From NCBI GenBank assembly GCA_902470475.1, contig CABRGT010000001.1:1-64000 (forward strand): 64,000 nt of DNA, written 5' to 3'. Below, piece by piece: positions 43,647-53,157 of this stretch (position 1 is the stretch's first letter; each line of letters begins with the position of its first letter). The stretch comes from an uncultured Porphyromonadaceae bacterium (GTDB lineage: Bacteria; Bacteroidota; Bacteroidia; Bacteroidales; Muribaculaceae). The translations under genes were made by a program, and so were the position numbers. Under the pieces are notes generated by a model. The model was not told the origin of the DNA and searched no databases. It worked only from the letters and a program-made list of their open reading frames with translations.

Positions 43647-44620
43647 GATTAGGTACAGTCACTCTGCTCGGCTGCTCCCTGATCCTTGGCCTGTCGGGCT
43701 GTCTTAAATACGAAAAAGACGCAAACTCACACACCACCGGCACTACGACGATGGTGTGTGACAACACTTTCGAAAACATCATGAAACAGGAAATCGATGT
43801 TTTCGAATACCAGTATCCCGAAGCCCATATACTTGCTCGCTACGGGACTCAGCGCGAGGCACTCGACTCACTGATGTCATTCAAGACCAAGACGATTGTA
43901 ATTCCCCGCGATCTGACTCAGAAAGAAAAAGATTACATCAAATCGAAAAACCATGTGGTGCGATCATCAAAGATCGCCGTTGATGCCGTGGCACTGATCG
44001 TCAATCCGGCCAACCCCGTATATAAACTTACGAAAAAAGAGATCAGTGAGATACTGTCAGGCAACACGCGCAACTGGAATGACATCGAACCGAACGATCT
44101 CGGCGAGATTTCAGTCGTGTTCGATGACAAAGCGTCGTCACTCGCCACTTACATGCGCGACTCGCTGCTCAACGGAGGCGGATTCGGCCCCAATGTATAT
44201 GCACAGGGGTCTGTACCTGCCGTGTTCAAGGCCGTCATGGACAATAAGAATGCCATTGGCGTACTCGGCGTCACATGGATCACATCCGACATGAGTTCCG
44301 CCGACCTCACGCCCGAACAGCTCACCGAGCAGGTTCTCAGCAACGACCCCGTAGTCGGCGCCACTCTCAGCGACAGCGTAAAGGTACTGAGCATTTACAA
44401 CGAAGCCGAAGCCCGCGCCTACAAGCCCTATCAGGAGCATATCTTCAACGGTACGTATCCGCTCTTCCGGCAGATGTACATGATCACCACCGGCACATCC
44501 GGCTCTCTTGCAAGCGGCTTCTACGCATTCGTCACCGGCGACATCGGCCAGAAAATCATCATGAAGACAGGCATTCTGCCTGCCCGTGCCACCCGCATCC
44601 AGGTGGTTGAACTTCAATAA
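43643..44620 (+). CDS. PstS-like substrate-binding lipoprotein
   Basis: 325 residues from ATG 43643. Signal peptide with lipobox GLSGC. The periplasmic binding-protein fold of the phosphate-binding PstS type is suggested by VDAVALIVNPANPVYKLTKKEISEILSGNTRNWNDI, YPLFRQMYMITTGTSGSLASGFYAFVTGDIGQKIIMKTGILPA. No pstCAB genes follow, so it is unlikely to be an ordinary phosphate importer component. The upstream extension to 43541 lies in the previous gene. Confidence 0.85.
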   Translation: MRLGTVTLLGCSLILGLSGCLKYEKDANSHTTGTTTMVCDNTFENIMKQEIDVFEYQYPEAHILARYGTQREALDSLMSFKTKTIVIPRDLTQKEKDYIKSKNHVVRSSKIAVDAVALIVNPANPVYKLTKKEISEILSGNTRNWNDIEPNDLGEISVVFDDKASSLATYMRDSLLNGGGFGPNVYAQGSVPAVFKAVMDNKNAIGVLGVTWITSDMSSADLTPEQLTEQVLSNDPVVGATLSDSVKVLSIYNEAEARAYKPYQEHIFNGTYPLFRQMYMITTGTSGSLASGFYAFVTGDIGQKIIMKTGILPARATRIQVVELQ

Positions 44621-44646
44621 GTAAATAAATTCAATCAAATATCAGT

Positions 44647-46260
44647 ATGAAATCCAAACTTTTCTTTTCCATGCTCCTGGCCGGCTCACTCATGGCCGGA
44701 GCACAAAGTCAAGGCTACAAGGACGGCATTGAATACTACAAAGCCGGACAATACGAAAACGCCAAGACGATCCTCACAAACACACTCGGCCAGGCGGGTC
44801 CGGATCAGGCTGTGGCCAATTATTATCTTGGCCAGACCTACCTTGCCCTGAAAGATAAGGATACGGCAAAGAAATACTTCGATGCAGGTATCGCCGCCGA
44901 TCCCGAATGCGCATACAACTACGTGGGCCTCGGTGCCCTCGCCCTGCTCGAAGGCAATCCCGACGCAGCTGCCGACTACTTCAAGAACGCACAGAAACTC
45001 GCCAAGAAGAATCACGAGATCACCGTTGCGATAGCCCGCGCATACTACAACGCCGATCCGGTCAAATACAAGAAAGAAGTCGACAAATACCTCGCCAAGG
45101 CCCACAAGGACTCCAAGAACACCGAGCCTTCAATCTATATCCTCGAAGGTGACATGGCTTTCGACAACGGCAATGTAGGCGACGCGGCCACCATGTATGA
45201 AATGGCCATCAGCTACGACAACGCCAATCCGGAAGGCTACGTGAAGTATGCCAACAACTACTTCAACGTAAATCCCCAGTTCTCGATCGCTAAACTCGAG
45301 GAATTCCTCTCCGTCGCACCTAACTCGGCTCTCGGACAACGCGAACTCGCCGAGAAGTACTATGAGGCCAATTTCTGGAACAAGGCTGCCGAACAGTACG
45401 GCCGCTATATTCAGAACCCCAACCACTTCCCCGAAGACAAGGCCCGCTACTCCGTTCTTCTCTATTACGGTGAGAAATATCCCGAAAGCTTGCGCATAGC
45501 CAACGAGATCCTCGCTCAGGACCCCTCCAACTTCCTGATGCAGCGCCTCCGCTTCATCAACGAAGTACAGATGGGCGACTATCAGAAGGGTGCTGACGAC
45601 GCTGCAGCGTTCTTCACCGGCAACCCCAACGGTTACTTCACCCCCAATGACTACACCACTTACGCCGACGCACTCTCCAACCTCGGACAGGATTCACTCG
45701 CCGTGATACAGTATGAGATCGCCGGTGAAAAATTCCCCGACAATGCCGGCATCCAGATGGCTCTGAGCACCGCCTACACTAAGACCAAGGACTACGAAAA
45801 GGCAGCCCGGGCATTCGACAAATATCTCGAAGCCACTCCCGAACCGAGCCTTACCGACATCTACACCGGATCAGCCCGCTGGCTGAATGTTGCCGCCACA
45901 GCCGGCGACAACATGGAGCTACGCGCAGAAGCAGCCAAAAAAGGTCTTGAATATGTCGACCGCGTTATGGCCAAGGCCCAGCCGGATCCCTCTTTCCTTC
46001 AGCGTAAGGCACGTCTCATGATCGCCGGCAACGGTTCCAAGCCCAACGCCGACGCCATCGCCACTTACGGCGAGATGGTCAACATGCTCGACGCAGATCC
46101 GGCTAACGCCGACGCAACGAATCCCGACAACAAGCTCAACCTGTACAAGGAAGCATATCTGTTCACTGTCCAGTACTACACGAACGTCGAGGAAGATCCC
46201 GACAAGGCTCTCGAATTCAGCAACAAGCTCAAGGAAGTTAACGAGAAACTCGGCAACTGA
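44647..46260 (+). CDS. Exported tetratricopeptide-repeat protein
   Basis: 537 residues with a signal peptide (to about residue 19) and repeated TPR units through its length (GYKDGIEYYKAGQYENAKTILTN, AVANYYLGQTYLALKDKDTAKKYFD, AYNYVGLGALALLEGNPDAAADYFKNAQKLA and so on). It starts 26 bp after the PstS-like gene. A periplasmic scaffold working with that lipoprotein is inference from gene order. Confidence 0.9.
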   Translation: MKSKLFFSMLLAGSLMAGAQSQGYKDGIEYYKAGQYENAKTILTNTLGQAGPDQAVANYYLGQTYLALKDKDTAKKYFDAGIAADPECAYNYVGLGALALLEGNPDAAADYFKNAQKLAKKNHEITVAIARAYYNADPVKYKKEVDKYLAKAHKDSKNTEPSIYILEGDMAFDNGNVGDAATMYEMAISYDNANPEGYVKYANNYFNVNPQFSIAKLEEFLSVAPNSALGQRELAEKYYEANFWNKAAEQYGRYIQNPNHFPEDKARYSVLLYYGEKYPESLRIANEILAQDPSNFLMQRLRFINEVQMGDYQKGADDAAAFFTGNPNGYFTPNDYTTYADALSNLGQDSLAVIQYEIAGEKFPDNAGIQMALSTAYTKTKDYEKAARAFDKYLEATPEPSLTDIYTGSARWLNVAATAGDNMELRAEAAKKGLEYVDRVMAKAQPDPSFLQRKARLMIAGNGSKPNADAIATYGEMVNMLDADPANADATNPDNKLNLYKEAYLFTVQYYTNVEEDPDKALEFSNKLKEVNEKLGN

Positions 46261-46280
46261 TAGATAAACGAACCTTCTGA

Positions 46281-46321
46281 AAAAAGCCCGGGCAGCCCAT
46301 CTGACAGCACCCGGGCTTTTT
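46281..46321 (+). terminator. Terminator of the PstS-TPR operon
   Basis: AAAAAGCCCGGG and CCCGGGCTTTTT form a perfect stem 20 bp after the stop. Confidence 0.9.
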
Positions 46322-46356
46322 CAGACCTATACACTCACCTGCTCAACCCCTGTACT

Positions 46357-47628
46357 ATGGCATTTCAACCTTTGGCAGAACGCCTTCGCCCGCATACACT
46401 CGACGAATACGTCGGACAGCGGCACCTCGTCGGCCCCGGCGGCATCATACGGCGCATGATCGAAAGCGGCAATGTCGCATCCTTTATTCTGTGGGGCCCT
46501 CCGGGCGTCGGAAAAACCACACTCGCCCGCATTATCGCCAATACGACGGAATGTTCGTTCCATACACTCTCGGCCGTCAATTCGGGAGTGAAGGATGTTC
46601 GCGAAGTCATAGAACAATGTCGGCGCGAGAGCGCAAGCATGTTCTCCAAGGGGCGTCCGATCCTTTTTATCGATGAAATCCACCGCTTCTCGAAAAGCCA
46701 GCAGGACAGCTTGCTCGGAGCGGTCGAGGACGGTACCGTAACACTTATAGGCGCCACTACCGAAAACCCGTCTTTCGAAGTCATACGGCCACTTCTGTCG
46801 CGGGCACAGGTCTACACTCTGAATCCTCTCGACGAGGGCGATCTCGACCAGCTGCTGAGGCAGGCGCTTGCGGCTGACAACACACTTTCACAACTTGAGG
46901 TCCGGGTGGAGGAGACTGACGCTCTGTTCAGATACTCCGGAGGCGATGCTCGCAAGCTACTCAACATCATCGACCTCATCCAGCAGGCTACGCAGCCCGG
47001 GCATCCTGTGGTCATCAGCGACCGCATCGTCACAGACAGCCTCCAGAGTAATCCTCAGGCCTACGACAAGGGCGGAGAAATGCATTACGACATCATTTCG
47101 GCATTCATCAAGAGCGTCCGGGGAAGCGACCCCGATGCAGCCGTATATTGGCTCGCACGCATGATAGAAGGGGGCGAAGACCCGGAATTTATCGCCCGCC
47201 GTCTCGTAATCCTCGCCGCGGAGGACATAGGTCTCGCCAATCCCAACGCACTGCTTCTTGCAAACGCGACTTTTGACGCCATACTCAAGATAGGAATGCC
47301 CGAAGGGCGGATACCTCTTGCGGAATGTACAATATACCTCGCTACATGCGCGAAGAGTAATTCAGCCTACATGGCAATCGACAGCGCACTGGCCGAAGTA
47401 CGTAAATCCGGCAATCAGCCGGTTCCTCTGCATCTGCGTAATGCGCCTACAGGACTTATGAAATCGCTCGACTACGGCAAAAACTACCGGTATGCTCACG
47501 ATTATCCGGGCCACTTCATAAAGCAACAGTTTATGCCCGACCGCCTGCAGGAACTGAAATTCTGGCATCCGGCCGATAACCCGTCTGAAGCCACGCTCGA
47601 TGCACGCCAGAAGTCCCGCTGGTCATGA
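46357..47628 (+). CDS. rarA: Replication-associated recombination protein A (RarA/MgsA)
   Basis: AAA+ clamp-loader-like ATPase acting at stalled forks. 423 residues. PLAERLRPHTLDEYVGQRHL at the start; Walker A GPPGVGKTT; Walker B ILFIDEIHRF; GATTENPSFEV (sensor 1); the C-terminal tetramerisation part has HYDIISAFIKSVRGSDPDAAVYWLARMIEGGEDP and GYRYAHDYPGHF-type ending (NYRYAHDYPGHFIKQQFMPD). Confidence 0.97.
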   Translation: MAFQPLAERLRPHTLDEYVGQRHLVGPGGIIRRMIESGNVASFILWGPPGVGKTTLARIIANTTECSFHTLSAVNSGVKDVREVIEQCRRESASMFSKGRPILFIDEIHRFSKSQQDSLLGAVEDGTVTLIGATTENPSFEVIRPLLSRAQVYTLNPLDEGDLDQLLRQALAADNTLSQLEVRVEETDALFRYSGGDARKLLNIIDLIQQATQPGHPVVISDRIVTDSLQSNPQAYDKGGEMHYDIISAFIKSVRGSDPDAAVYWLARMIEGGEDPEFIARRLVILAAEDIGLANPNALLLANATFDAILKIGMPEGRIPLAECTIYLATCAKSNSAYMAIDSALAEVRKSGNQPVPLHLRNAPTGLMKSLDYGKNYRYAHDYPGHFIKQQFMPDRLQELKFWHPADNPSEATLDARQKSRWS

Positions 47629-47871
47629 CATAAAACGGAACATTCGACACACTGCTTTCAACTCTATACTCTAAACAAGCACACCTCTCCACGCATATCC
47701 CCGAGAGATTCCGCCAACTCAATATCTACGATTTCTTCAATCGAACCCAGGATCAGTTCCTGATTAAAAAAGCAATTCGAAATTCACTTTTATTAACATG
47801 GTAGTACCGCTTTCATTCCCGATAGCGGTACTACTTTTGTATTATAATCAACAGTTGACGATAGTCCTGAA
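47629..47871. other. Intergenic spacer with hairpin
   Basis: No gene. It contains the hairpin at 47801-47834 and a -7-like element that overlaps its right arm. Confidence 0.5.
47801..47834 (+). terminator. Hairpin overlapping a -7 element
   Basis: GTAGTACCGCT pairs perfectly with AGCGGTACTAC around a 12-nt loop, followed by TTTTG. It could end rarA transcription, or act on the small gene at 47872, because TACTTTTG (47832-47839) fits a -7 element and begins inside the right arm. Confidence 0.6.
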
Positions 47872-48120
47872 ATGTTTAACAATAACTCAATAAAAGATCT
47901 TACAGCCATGAACCAAAACATCGTATTCACTCCACATGTGATCAACACTCTACGCGCACTTCCTGTAAACGAGCGACTGAACATTGCGTCCGCTTTGGCC
48001 GGTGAAATCCTACTCGGTACCGAGATAAGCGACCTCGAGCCTATAGAATCTATGATATACTCCATACTTCGCTTCTACATCCGCCAGGACAGCATGCGCC
48101 TGGCCCGCAAAGCTGAATAA
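47872..48120 (+). CDS. Small conserved-looking protein of unknown function
   Basis: 82 residues from ATG 47872, or 70 from ATG 47908 (MNQNIVFTPHV); the second start is at least as likely. Helical, with LRALPVNERLNIASALAGEILLG and a basic end. No known motif. A -7-like element lies 33 bp upstream of the first ATG. Confidence 0.6.
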   Translation: MFNNNSIKDLTAMNQNIVFTPHVINTLRALPVNERLNIASALAGEILLGTEISDLEPIESMIYSILRFYIRQDSMRLARKAE

Positions 48121-48806
48121 TGGACGCGAAATAACTTCGTGAAGCCCATTCTGTCTATTTTCCATAAAATTTCATCAGCAAATTTCAATTCGTTAAAAAG
48201 TTAAATAATAGGATTTAACAATAATTTTTCAGCAAGTTACGCCATCAATTAGCACTTCATATTTGTTATATTTACAAAGAGACCTATAATAGATTGTGAA
48301 TATTTAAATTTTTGAAGTTTATTAAATCCGAATTTACAATTTTGAATAATCTTTAGTCGTTTACAAATCCTAATCGTTTAATATTATAAATTCGCAGTTG
48401 TAAATTTACAAATCGAGCATCATATTCATTACATATGTAAACGAATATTTATGATAATTTCTGATCAAATTAACATTTTTACTATAATATCATTTCGTCC
48501 ATTTCAGATTTATAAATGCAAAAATTAGCGGTAAACTAATTTTAACATATTGCACACAACCTTATTACTCATAGTATTTAATGAAATAACATATAGTATC
48601 GATTTAAATTATCATGCTATGAAGTATTCCACGTCACATCCAAAATACATTTGCAGTATTATTGTCTAATATTCATATTATTAAATATGATACTTTGAAC
48701 TATCAATACAGATATTTTACATCCGTTAATTTACGAAAGCATTACGGGGTTTACATTTAAAAACACCAGTGTTTACAACTAAAAATTTTAATTTCATAAC
48801 TATAAA
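48121..48806. other. AT-rich spacer with recurrent TTTACAAA-type motifs
   Basis: About 690 bp without genes. The motif (T/A)TTTACAAA/T or its complement (GTAAA) recurs (near 48277, 48335, 48360, 48396, 48436, 48750 and 48771). A short palindrome lies at 48761-48774. No DnaA box, tRNA or terminator of note. It may be a multi-site control region of the HTH gene that follows. Confidence 0.4.
48761..48774. promoter_or_regulatory. Palindrome upstream of the HTH gene
   Basis: AAACAC-CA-GTGTTT, a perfect 6-bp inverted repeat 33 bp upstream of the -33 element. Possible operator. Confidence 0.4.
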
Positions 48807-48838
48807 TTTGCATATTTGAATTATTGTTTTTACATTTG
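48807..48838 (+). promoter_or_regulatory. Promoter of the HTH gene
   Basis: TTTG at 48807-48810, 20 bp, TACATTTG at 48831-48838; exact consensus. ATG at 48877. Confidence 0.85.
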
Positions 48839-48876
48839 CATCATCAAATTTTTAGTGATTTTATCTGTTTTTAGTC

Positions 48877-49437
48877 ATGGATATTGTCGAGCGTCTCATC
48901 GCTTACCGCGATTTCACCCGCCTTACGAATTCTCAGTTCGCCGACCGTGCCGGTATTCCCCGCCCTACTCTCTCTCAATTTCTCAACGGACGCAACAAGC
49001 GGCTCAGCGATGACCTCACGGCCAAGCTTCATGAAGCTTATCCCGAATTAAATATCCTTTGGCTGCTTTTTGGTGAAGGGAATATGACAGTCTGTTCCGA
49101 AAAGCCCTCAAATTCGGATGAAATTGGCCATAATTCCAGTAATCATTCACCACAAGATCCTACTATAGAACCTTTTGCAGAAAACCAATTAAGCCAAAAC
49201 GCCACAAATACTACAGAACAATCTATACGCGACGGCCAGATAGAGCCTAATTTTGACCGAAATGACAGCCGTGTGCTGTTTGACTCGGCGATCTCGCAGC
49301 AGATTCCTTTATCCGACTCACCGGTCCCCACACCAGTCATCCCTGCCGATCCGGCCAAGCGCATCCAGTCGATCATGGTTTTCTATAGCGATAACAGCTA
49401 CGAGATTTTTACGCCGGCTCCTGCCGACAGATCCTGA
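48877..49437 (+). CDS. Helix-turn-helix (phage-repressor-like) regulator
   Basis: 186 residues. N-terminal XRE/CI-type helix-turn-helix in RLIAYRDFTRLTNSQFADRAGIPRPTLSQFLNGRNKRLSDDLTAKL, then AYPELNILWLLFGEGNM, the motif common in Bacteroides phage-repressor-like proteins. Residues about 70-150 are a polar Ser/Asn/Gln linker. The C-terminus (RIQSIMVFYSDNSYEIFTP) is short and is not an S24 peptidase. The long AT-rich upstream region and exact promoter suggest complex control. No phage genes adjoin it. Confidence 0.85.
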   Translation: MDIVERLIAYRDFTRLTNSQFADRAGIPRPTLSQFLNGRNKRLSDDLTAKLHEAYPELNILWLLFGEGNMTVCSEKPSNSDEIGHNSSNHSPQDPTIEPFAENQLSQNATNTTEQSIRDGQIEPNFDRNDSRVLFDSAISQQIPLSDSPVPTPVIPADPAKRIQSIMVFYSDNSYEIFTPAPADRS

Positions 49438-49535
49438 TTTCACCGACTTTCTGCTTCATCCTGTCCTTTTTTCTCTACCGGCCTGCGGCATTTTCGCATA
49501 ATTTTAGTATTTTTGCCTTTGTTAATATTATTAAG

Positions 49536-49760
49536 GTGAAAAGACTTTTGTCCGGCGTATATAATTTTTATCGCGACGGCTTCCGCTCCATGACCATCGG
49601 ACGGAAGTTGTGGCTGCTTATTCTGATCAAACTGGCTATCATCTTCCTGATAATAAAGATGCTGTTCTTTCCCGACAGACTTACGACAGAATACACCGAC
49701 GATGCGGCCCGAGCACAGGCTGTCCGATCGTCGCTTACCGCCGGAAAGATCTCCGAATGA
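49536..49760 (+). CDS. DUF4492 small membrane protein of the cyd operon
   Basis: 74 residues from a GTG start at 49536 (MKRLLSGVYNFYRDGFRSM); no ATG is available ahead of the conserved FYRDGFRSM motif. One membrane helix (LWLLILIKLAIIFLIIKMLFF). Members sit just before cydA in Bacteroidetes and may be a CydX-like accessory subunit; that role is inference. TATTTTTG at 49508-49515 fits a -7 element. Confidence 0.85.
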   Translation: MKRLLSGVYNFYRDGFRSMTIGRKLWLLILIKLAIIFLIIKMLFFPDRLTTEYTDDAARAQAVRSSLTAGKISE

Positions 49761-49799
49761 AAAAAAAGGAACAATTAATAACCATTAAATTTTATCATC

Positions 49800-51365
49800 A
49801 TGAATGACATTCTAAGCGTGGTCGACTGGTCAAGGGCACAATTCGCTCTGACGGCCATCTACCACTGGCTGTTTGTCCCGCTGACAATCGGGCTGGCCCT
49901 GATCGTCGCCATCATGGAGTCTGTCTATGTCCGGACAGGAGATGCCAGGTGGAAGGGAATCACAAAGTTCTGGATGACCGTCTTCGGCATAAACTTCGCC
50001 ATCGGCGTGGCCACAGGCATCATCCTCGAATTTGAATTCGGCACCAACTGGTCAAACTACAGCTGGTTTGTCGGAGACATTTTCGGTGCGCCACTGGCCA
50101 TCGAAGGAATTTTCGCTTTCTTCATGGAAGCCACCTTCGTGGCCGTTATGTTCTTCGGCTGGAACAAAGTCAGCAAAGGCTTCCACCTGGCGTCGACATG
50201 GCTGGTCGCCGTCGGTGTCGCTCTGTCGGCTTTGTGGATTCTTGTAGCGAATGCCTGGATGCAGAATCCGGTCGGCATGGAATTCGACCCGGCGCAGATG
50301 CGCAACGTCATGGACAACTTCGGCGAAGTCGCATTTAACAGCGTGGCAATGCATAAGTTCTTCCACGCCGTAGCCAGCGGCTGGACCCTTGCCGGTGTGG
50401 TTGTGATCGGAATCAGCTGCTGGATGCTTTGGCGCAGGCGCAATGTCGAGGCAATGCGCAAGTCGCTTCAGGTAGGCGCATGGGTCGGACTGGCCGGCAT
50501 CGTGCTCACCATGTACACCGGCGACGGATCGGCTGTCGACGTGGCACGCGTGCAGCCCATGAAGCTTGCCGCGATGGAAGGTCTCTACGACGGACACGTC
50601 GGACAGAGTCTCGTGGGATTCGGCATTGTCAACCCGGATAAGAAACCTGGCGACTCGCTCGAAGCAATCAGATGCGAGATCCCGATTCCCTACGGACTAT
50701 CAATCCTGGCCAACCATGATCCGAATTCGTTCGTACCCGGCATCAATGACCTCATCAAGGGCATTGCCCTCACTCCCGAAGGCGACACTGTCAACACCGT
50801 ATCCTATCAACGCCGCATCGAACTCGGACGCAAGGCCCAGCAGGCGCTGCGCGAATACGACATAGCCCGCGCCGCCGGCGACACCGCAGCCATGGCTACC
50901 GCCGCGGCATCCGTAAAGGAAAACTTCCGCTACTTCGGCTACGGATACTTCAACTCGCCCGACGAAGCCGTACCGCCCGTGGCACTCACATTCTATGCAT
51001 TCCGTGTCATGGTATTCATCGGCGGCTATCTGCTGCTTTTCTTCCTGCTCGCAATCTACGCCACCCGCCGACGCACTTCCTGGCTCGAAAAGCCATGGCT
51101 TCACTGGCTCGGCATCATCACGATTCCGCTCGTCTACCTCTGCAGCGAAGCCGGATGGGTCGTAGCAGAGGTCGGCCGCCAGCCGTGGATCATTCAGGAT
51201 CTCATGCCCGTCGGAGTCGCCATCAGCGATGTAACTCCGGCATCCGTGCAGTTCACATTCTGGATGTTCGCTGTTCTGTTCACAGCACTGCTCGTCGCCG
51301 AAATCAGCATCATGCTGCGATATATATCCAAGGCATCAAAAGAAAATATCGAAACCAACGCCTAA
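49800..51365 (+). CDS. cydA: Cytochrome bd oxidase subunit I
   Basis: Quinol-oxidising subunit of the high-affinity terminal oxidase in the inner membrane. 521 residues, about nine membrane helices. Haem ligand His22 in YHWLFVPLTIGL, His near 180-190 in MHKFFHAVASGW, and GRQPWIIQDLMPV near residue 460. The Q-loop region (about 250-370) is of ordinary length. Lets this largely anaerobic organism use and detoxify traces of oxygen. Confidence 0.98.
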   Translation: MNDILSVVDWSRAQFALTAIYHWLFVPLTIGLALIVAIMESVYVRTGDARWKGITKFWMTVFGINFAIGVATGIILEFEFGTNWSNYSWFVGDIFGAPLAIEGIFAFFMEATFVAVMFFGWNKVSKGFHLASTWLVAVGVALSALWILVANAWMQNPVGMEFDPAQMRNVMDNFGEVAFNSVAMHKFFHAVASGWTLAGVVVIGISCWMLWRRRNVEAMRKSLQVGAWVGLAGIVLTMYTGDGSAVDVARVQPMKLAAMEGLYDGHVGQSLVGFGIVNPDKKPGDSLEAIRCEIPIPYGLSILANHDPNSFVPGINDLIKGIALTPEGDTVNTVSYQRRIELGRKAQQALREYDIARAAGDTAAMATAAASVKENFRYFGYGYFNSPDEAVPPVALTFYAFRVMVFIGGYLLLFFLLAIYATRRRTSWLEKPWLHWLGIITIPLVYLCSEAGWVVAEVGRQPWIIQDLMPVGVAISDVTPASVQFTFWMFAVLFTALLVAEISIMLRYISKASKENIETNA

Positions 51366-51380
51366 TCCTCCGATCAAGTC

Positions 51381-52520
51381 ATGAATGAATTAGAATTACT
51401 TCAGGCCTACTGGTGGCTGTTAATTGCCGTGCTCGGCGCGGCACTGGTCTTCATGCTCTTCGTACAGGGCGGCCAGACAATGCTCTACTGCAATCAATCC
51501 GAAGCCCATCGCCAGGTGATGGTCAACTCGCTCGGCCGTAAATGGGAACTCACCTTCACTACCCTGGTTGTGTTCGGCGGCGCGTTCTTCGCATCGTTCC
51601 CGCTGTTCTATTCGACCAGCTTCGGAGGCGCCTACTGGCTGTGGCTGGCGATCCTGATCAGCTTCGTCATACAGGCTGTCAGCTACGAATACCGTCGCAA
51701 ACGCGGCAATATCTACGGCACGCGCGTCTACGATACATTTCTGCTCCTTAACGGTTTTTTCGGGTGCGTCCTGCTCGGCGTAGCCGTGGCGGCATTCTTC
51801 TTCGGGGCCGACTTCGAAGTGGTCCGCACCAATATTCTCGACGGCAGTTCGCCCGTGATCTCGCGCTGGACCTCATCACGTGGTCTTGAACTGATGACCG
51901 ACTGGCGTTGCCTGCTCCTTGGATTCGCCGTGTTCTTCCTGGCACGCACCCAGGCAGCCCTCTACTTCATCAACAACATCAACGCCGATGCTTCGTTCAC
52001 GGAAAAAATGCGCCGGTCTGTCCTTGTCAACGGCCTGATCTTCGCCGTACTGTTCGTAGCATTCGTAGTGGTGCTGCTCGTGTCGCCCGGCAAGCAGGCC
52101 GGAGCCGACGGCACAGTCACTGAGGTCGGTTACCTATACTTCCACAACCTCACCGGCATGTGGTGGTGGGGGCTGACATTCGTCGTCGGAGTAGTGCTCG
52201 CACTGGCCGGCATAGGCGTAGGCGCGTTCACCCGATCGCGCGGCGGCATCTGGCTGAGCGGCGCCGGAACAATCCTGGTCGTCATCGCCCTCTTTGCCAT
52301 CGCCGGCTACAACGGCACGTGCTATCTGGCATCGAACACGTTCCCGCAAAGCTCGCTCACGCTCGCCAACAGTTCATCATCAGTCTACACCCTCCGCACG
52401 ATGGCCTGGGTCAGCATCGCCGTGCCTTTCGTCGTTGCCTACATCGCCTACGTGTGGTACAAGATGAACCGCGGCGGTATTTCCAGTGCCGAAGTCGAAG
52501 CCGATTCTCACAACTATTGA
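51381..52520 (+). CDS. cydB: Cytochrome bd oxidase subunit II
   Basis: Partner of CydA. 379 residues with about eight to nine membrane helices; GGQTMLYCNQSEAHRQVMVNSLGRKWELTFTTLVVFGGAFFASFPLFYSTSFGGAYWLWLAILI is the family N-terminal half. 15 bp after cydA. Confidence 0.96.
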   Translation: MNELELLQAYWWLLIAVLGAALVFMLFVQGGQTMLYCNQSEAHRQVMVNSLGRKWELTFTTLVVFGGAFFASFPLFYSTSFGGAYWLWLAILISFVIQAVSYEYRRKRGNIYGTRVYDTFLLLNGFFGCVLLGVAVAAFFFGADFEVVRTNILDGSSPVISRWTSSRGLELMTDWRCLLLGFAVFFLARTQAALYFINNINADASFTEKMRRSVLVNGLIFAVLFVAFVVVLLVSPGKQAGADGTVTEVGYLYFHNLTGMWWWGLTFVVGVVLALAGIGVGAFTRSRGGIWLSGAGTILVVIALFAIAGYNGTCYLASNTFPQSSLTLANSSSSVYTLRTMAWVSIAVPFVVAYIAYVWYKMNRGGISSAEVEADSHNY

Positions 52521-52530
52521 TCCGCCTGAC

Positions 52531-53130
52531 ATGGCCGATACATATCTTACCATAACCGGACACTCCGAAGCCGTCTTCACCGAAAAGCGCAGCAAGTTTC
52601 TTGCATTCGCATGGCCTGTGAAGACGGCTGCGGAAGCAAAGGAGCACGTCGACGCGCTCGCCAGAGAGTACTATGACGCACGCCACGTATGCTGGGCTTA
52701 CATGCTCGGCCCCGACCGCAAGGATTTTCGGGCCAACGACAACGGCGAACCATCAGGTACTGCCGGAAAACCTATCCTCGGCCAGATCAATTCGTTCGGT
52801 CTCACCGACGTAGTCGTGGCCGTGGTCAGGTACTTCGGTGGTATAAAGCTCGGCACCTCGGGGCTTATCGTAGCCTATCGCGAGGCCGCGCGTCTGGCCC
52901 TCGAGGAGGCAGATATAATAGAGTGCCATGTCACGGCACGGCTACACTTCACATTCCCATATTCCGCGATCAATGAAGTTATGAAGATCGCACGTGCCGG
53001 AGGTGTCACCGTAGTCAGTCAGCAGTTCGACAATTCGTGTCGCATGTCGCTCGATGTCAATCTTGACTGCCTCGATGAATACAATCGGCGCCTCAACGAT
53101 ATCGACGGACTCACATTCGATCCATCATAA
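52531..53130 (+). CDS. YigZ/IMPACT-family protein
   Basis: 199 residues from ATG 52531, 10 bp after the cydB stop; the frame to 52486 overlaps cydB. Core RSKFLAFAWPV, HVCWAYMLGPDRKDFRANDNGEPSGTAGKPIL, VVAVVRYFGGIKLGTSGL, then a C-terminal ferredoxin-like DUF1949 domain. Family members affect translation under stress; exact role unknown. Confidence 0.93.
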   Translation: MADTYLTITGHSEAVFTEKRSKFLAFAWPVKTAAEAKEHVDALAREYYDARHVCWAYMLGPDRKDFRANDNGEPSGTAGKPILGQINSFGLTDVVVAVVRYFGGIKLGTSGLIVAYREAARLALEEADIIECHVTARLHFTFPYSAINEVMKIARAGGVTVVSQQFDNSCRMSLDVNLDCLDEYNRRLNDIDGLTFDPS

Positions 53131-53157
53131 ATCCAACATAATATAAAATAATTATTA

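Noticed and set aside
48121..48876. Replication origin or CRISPR leader
   Set aside because: Only one weak DnaA-box-like sequence, no repeat-spacer array and no cas genes in the window.
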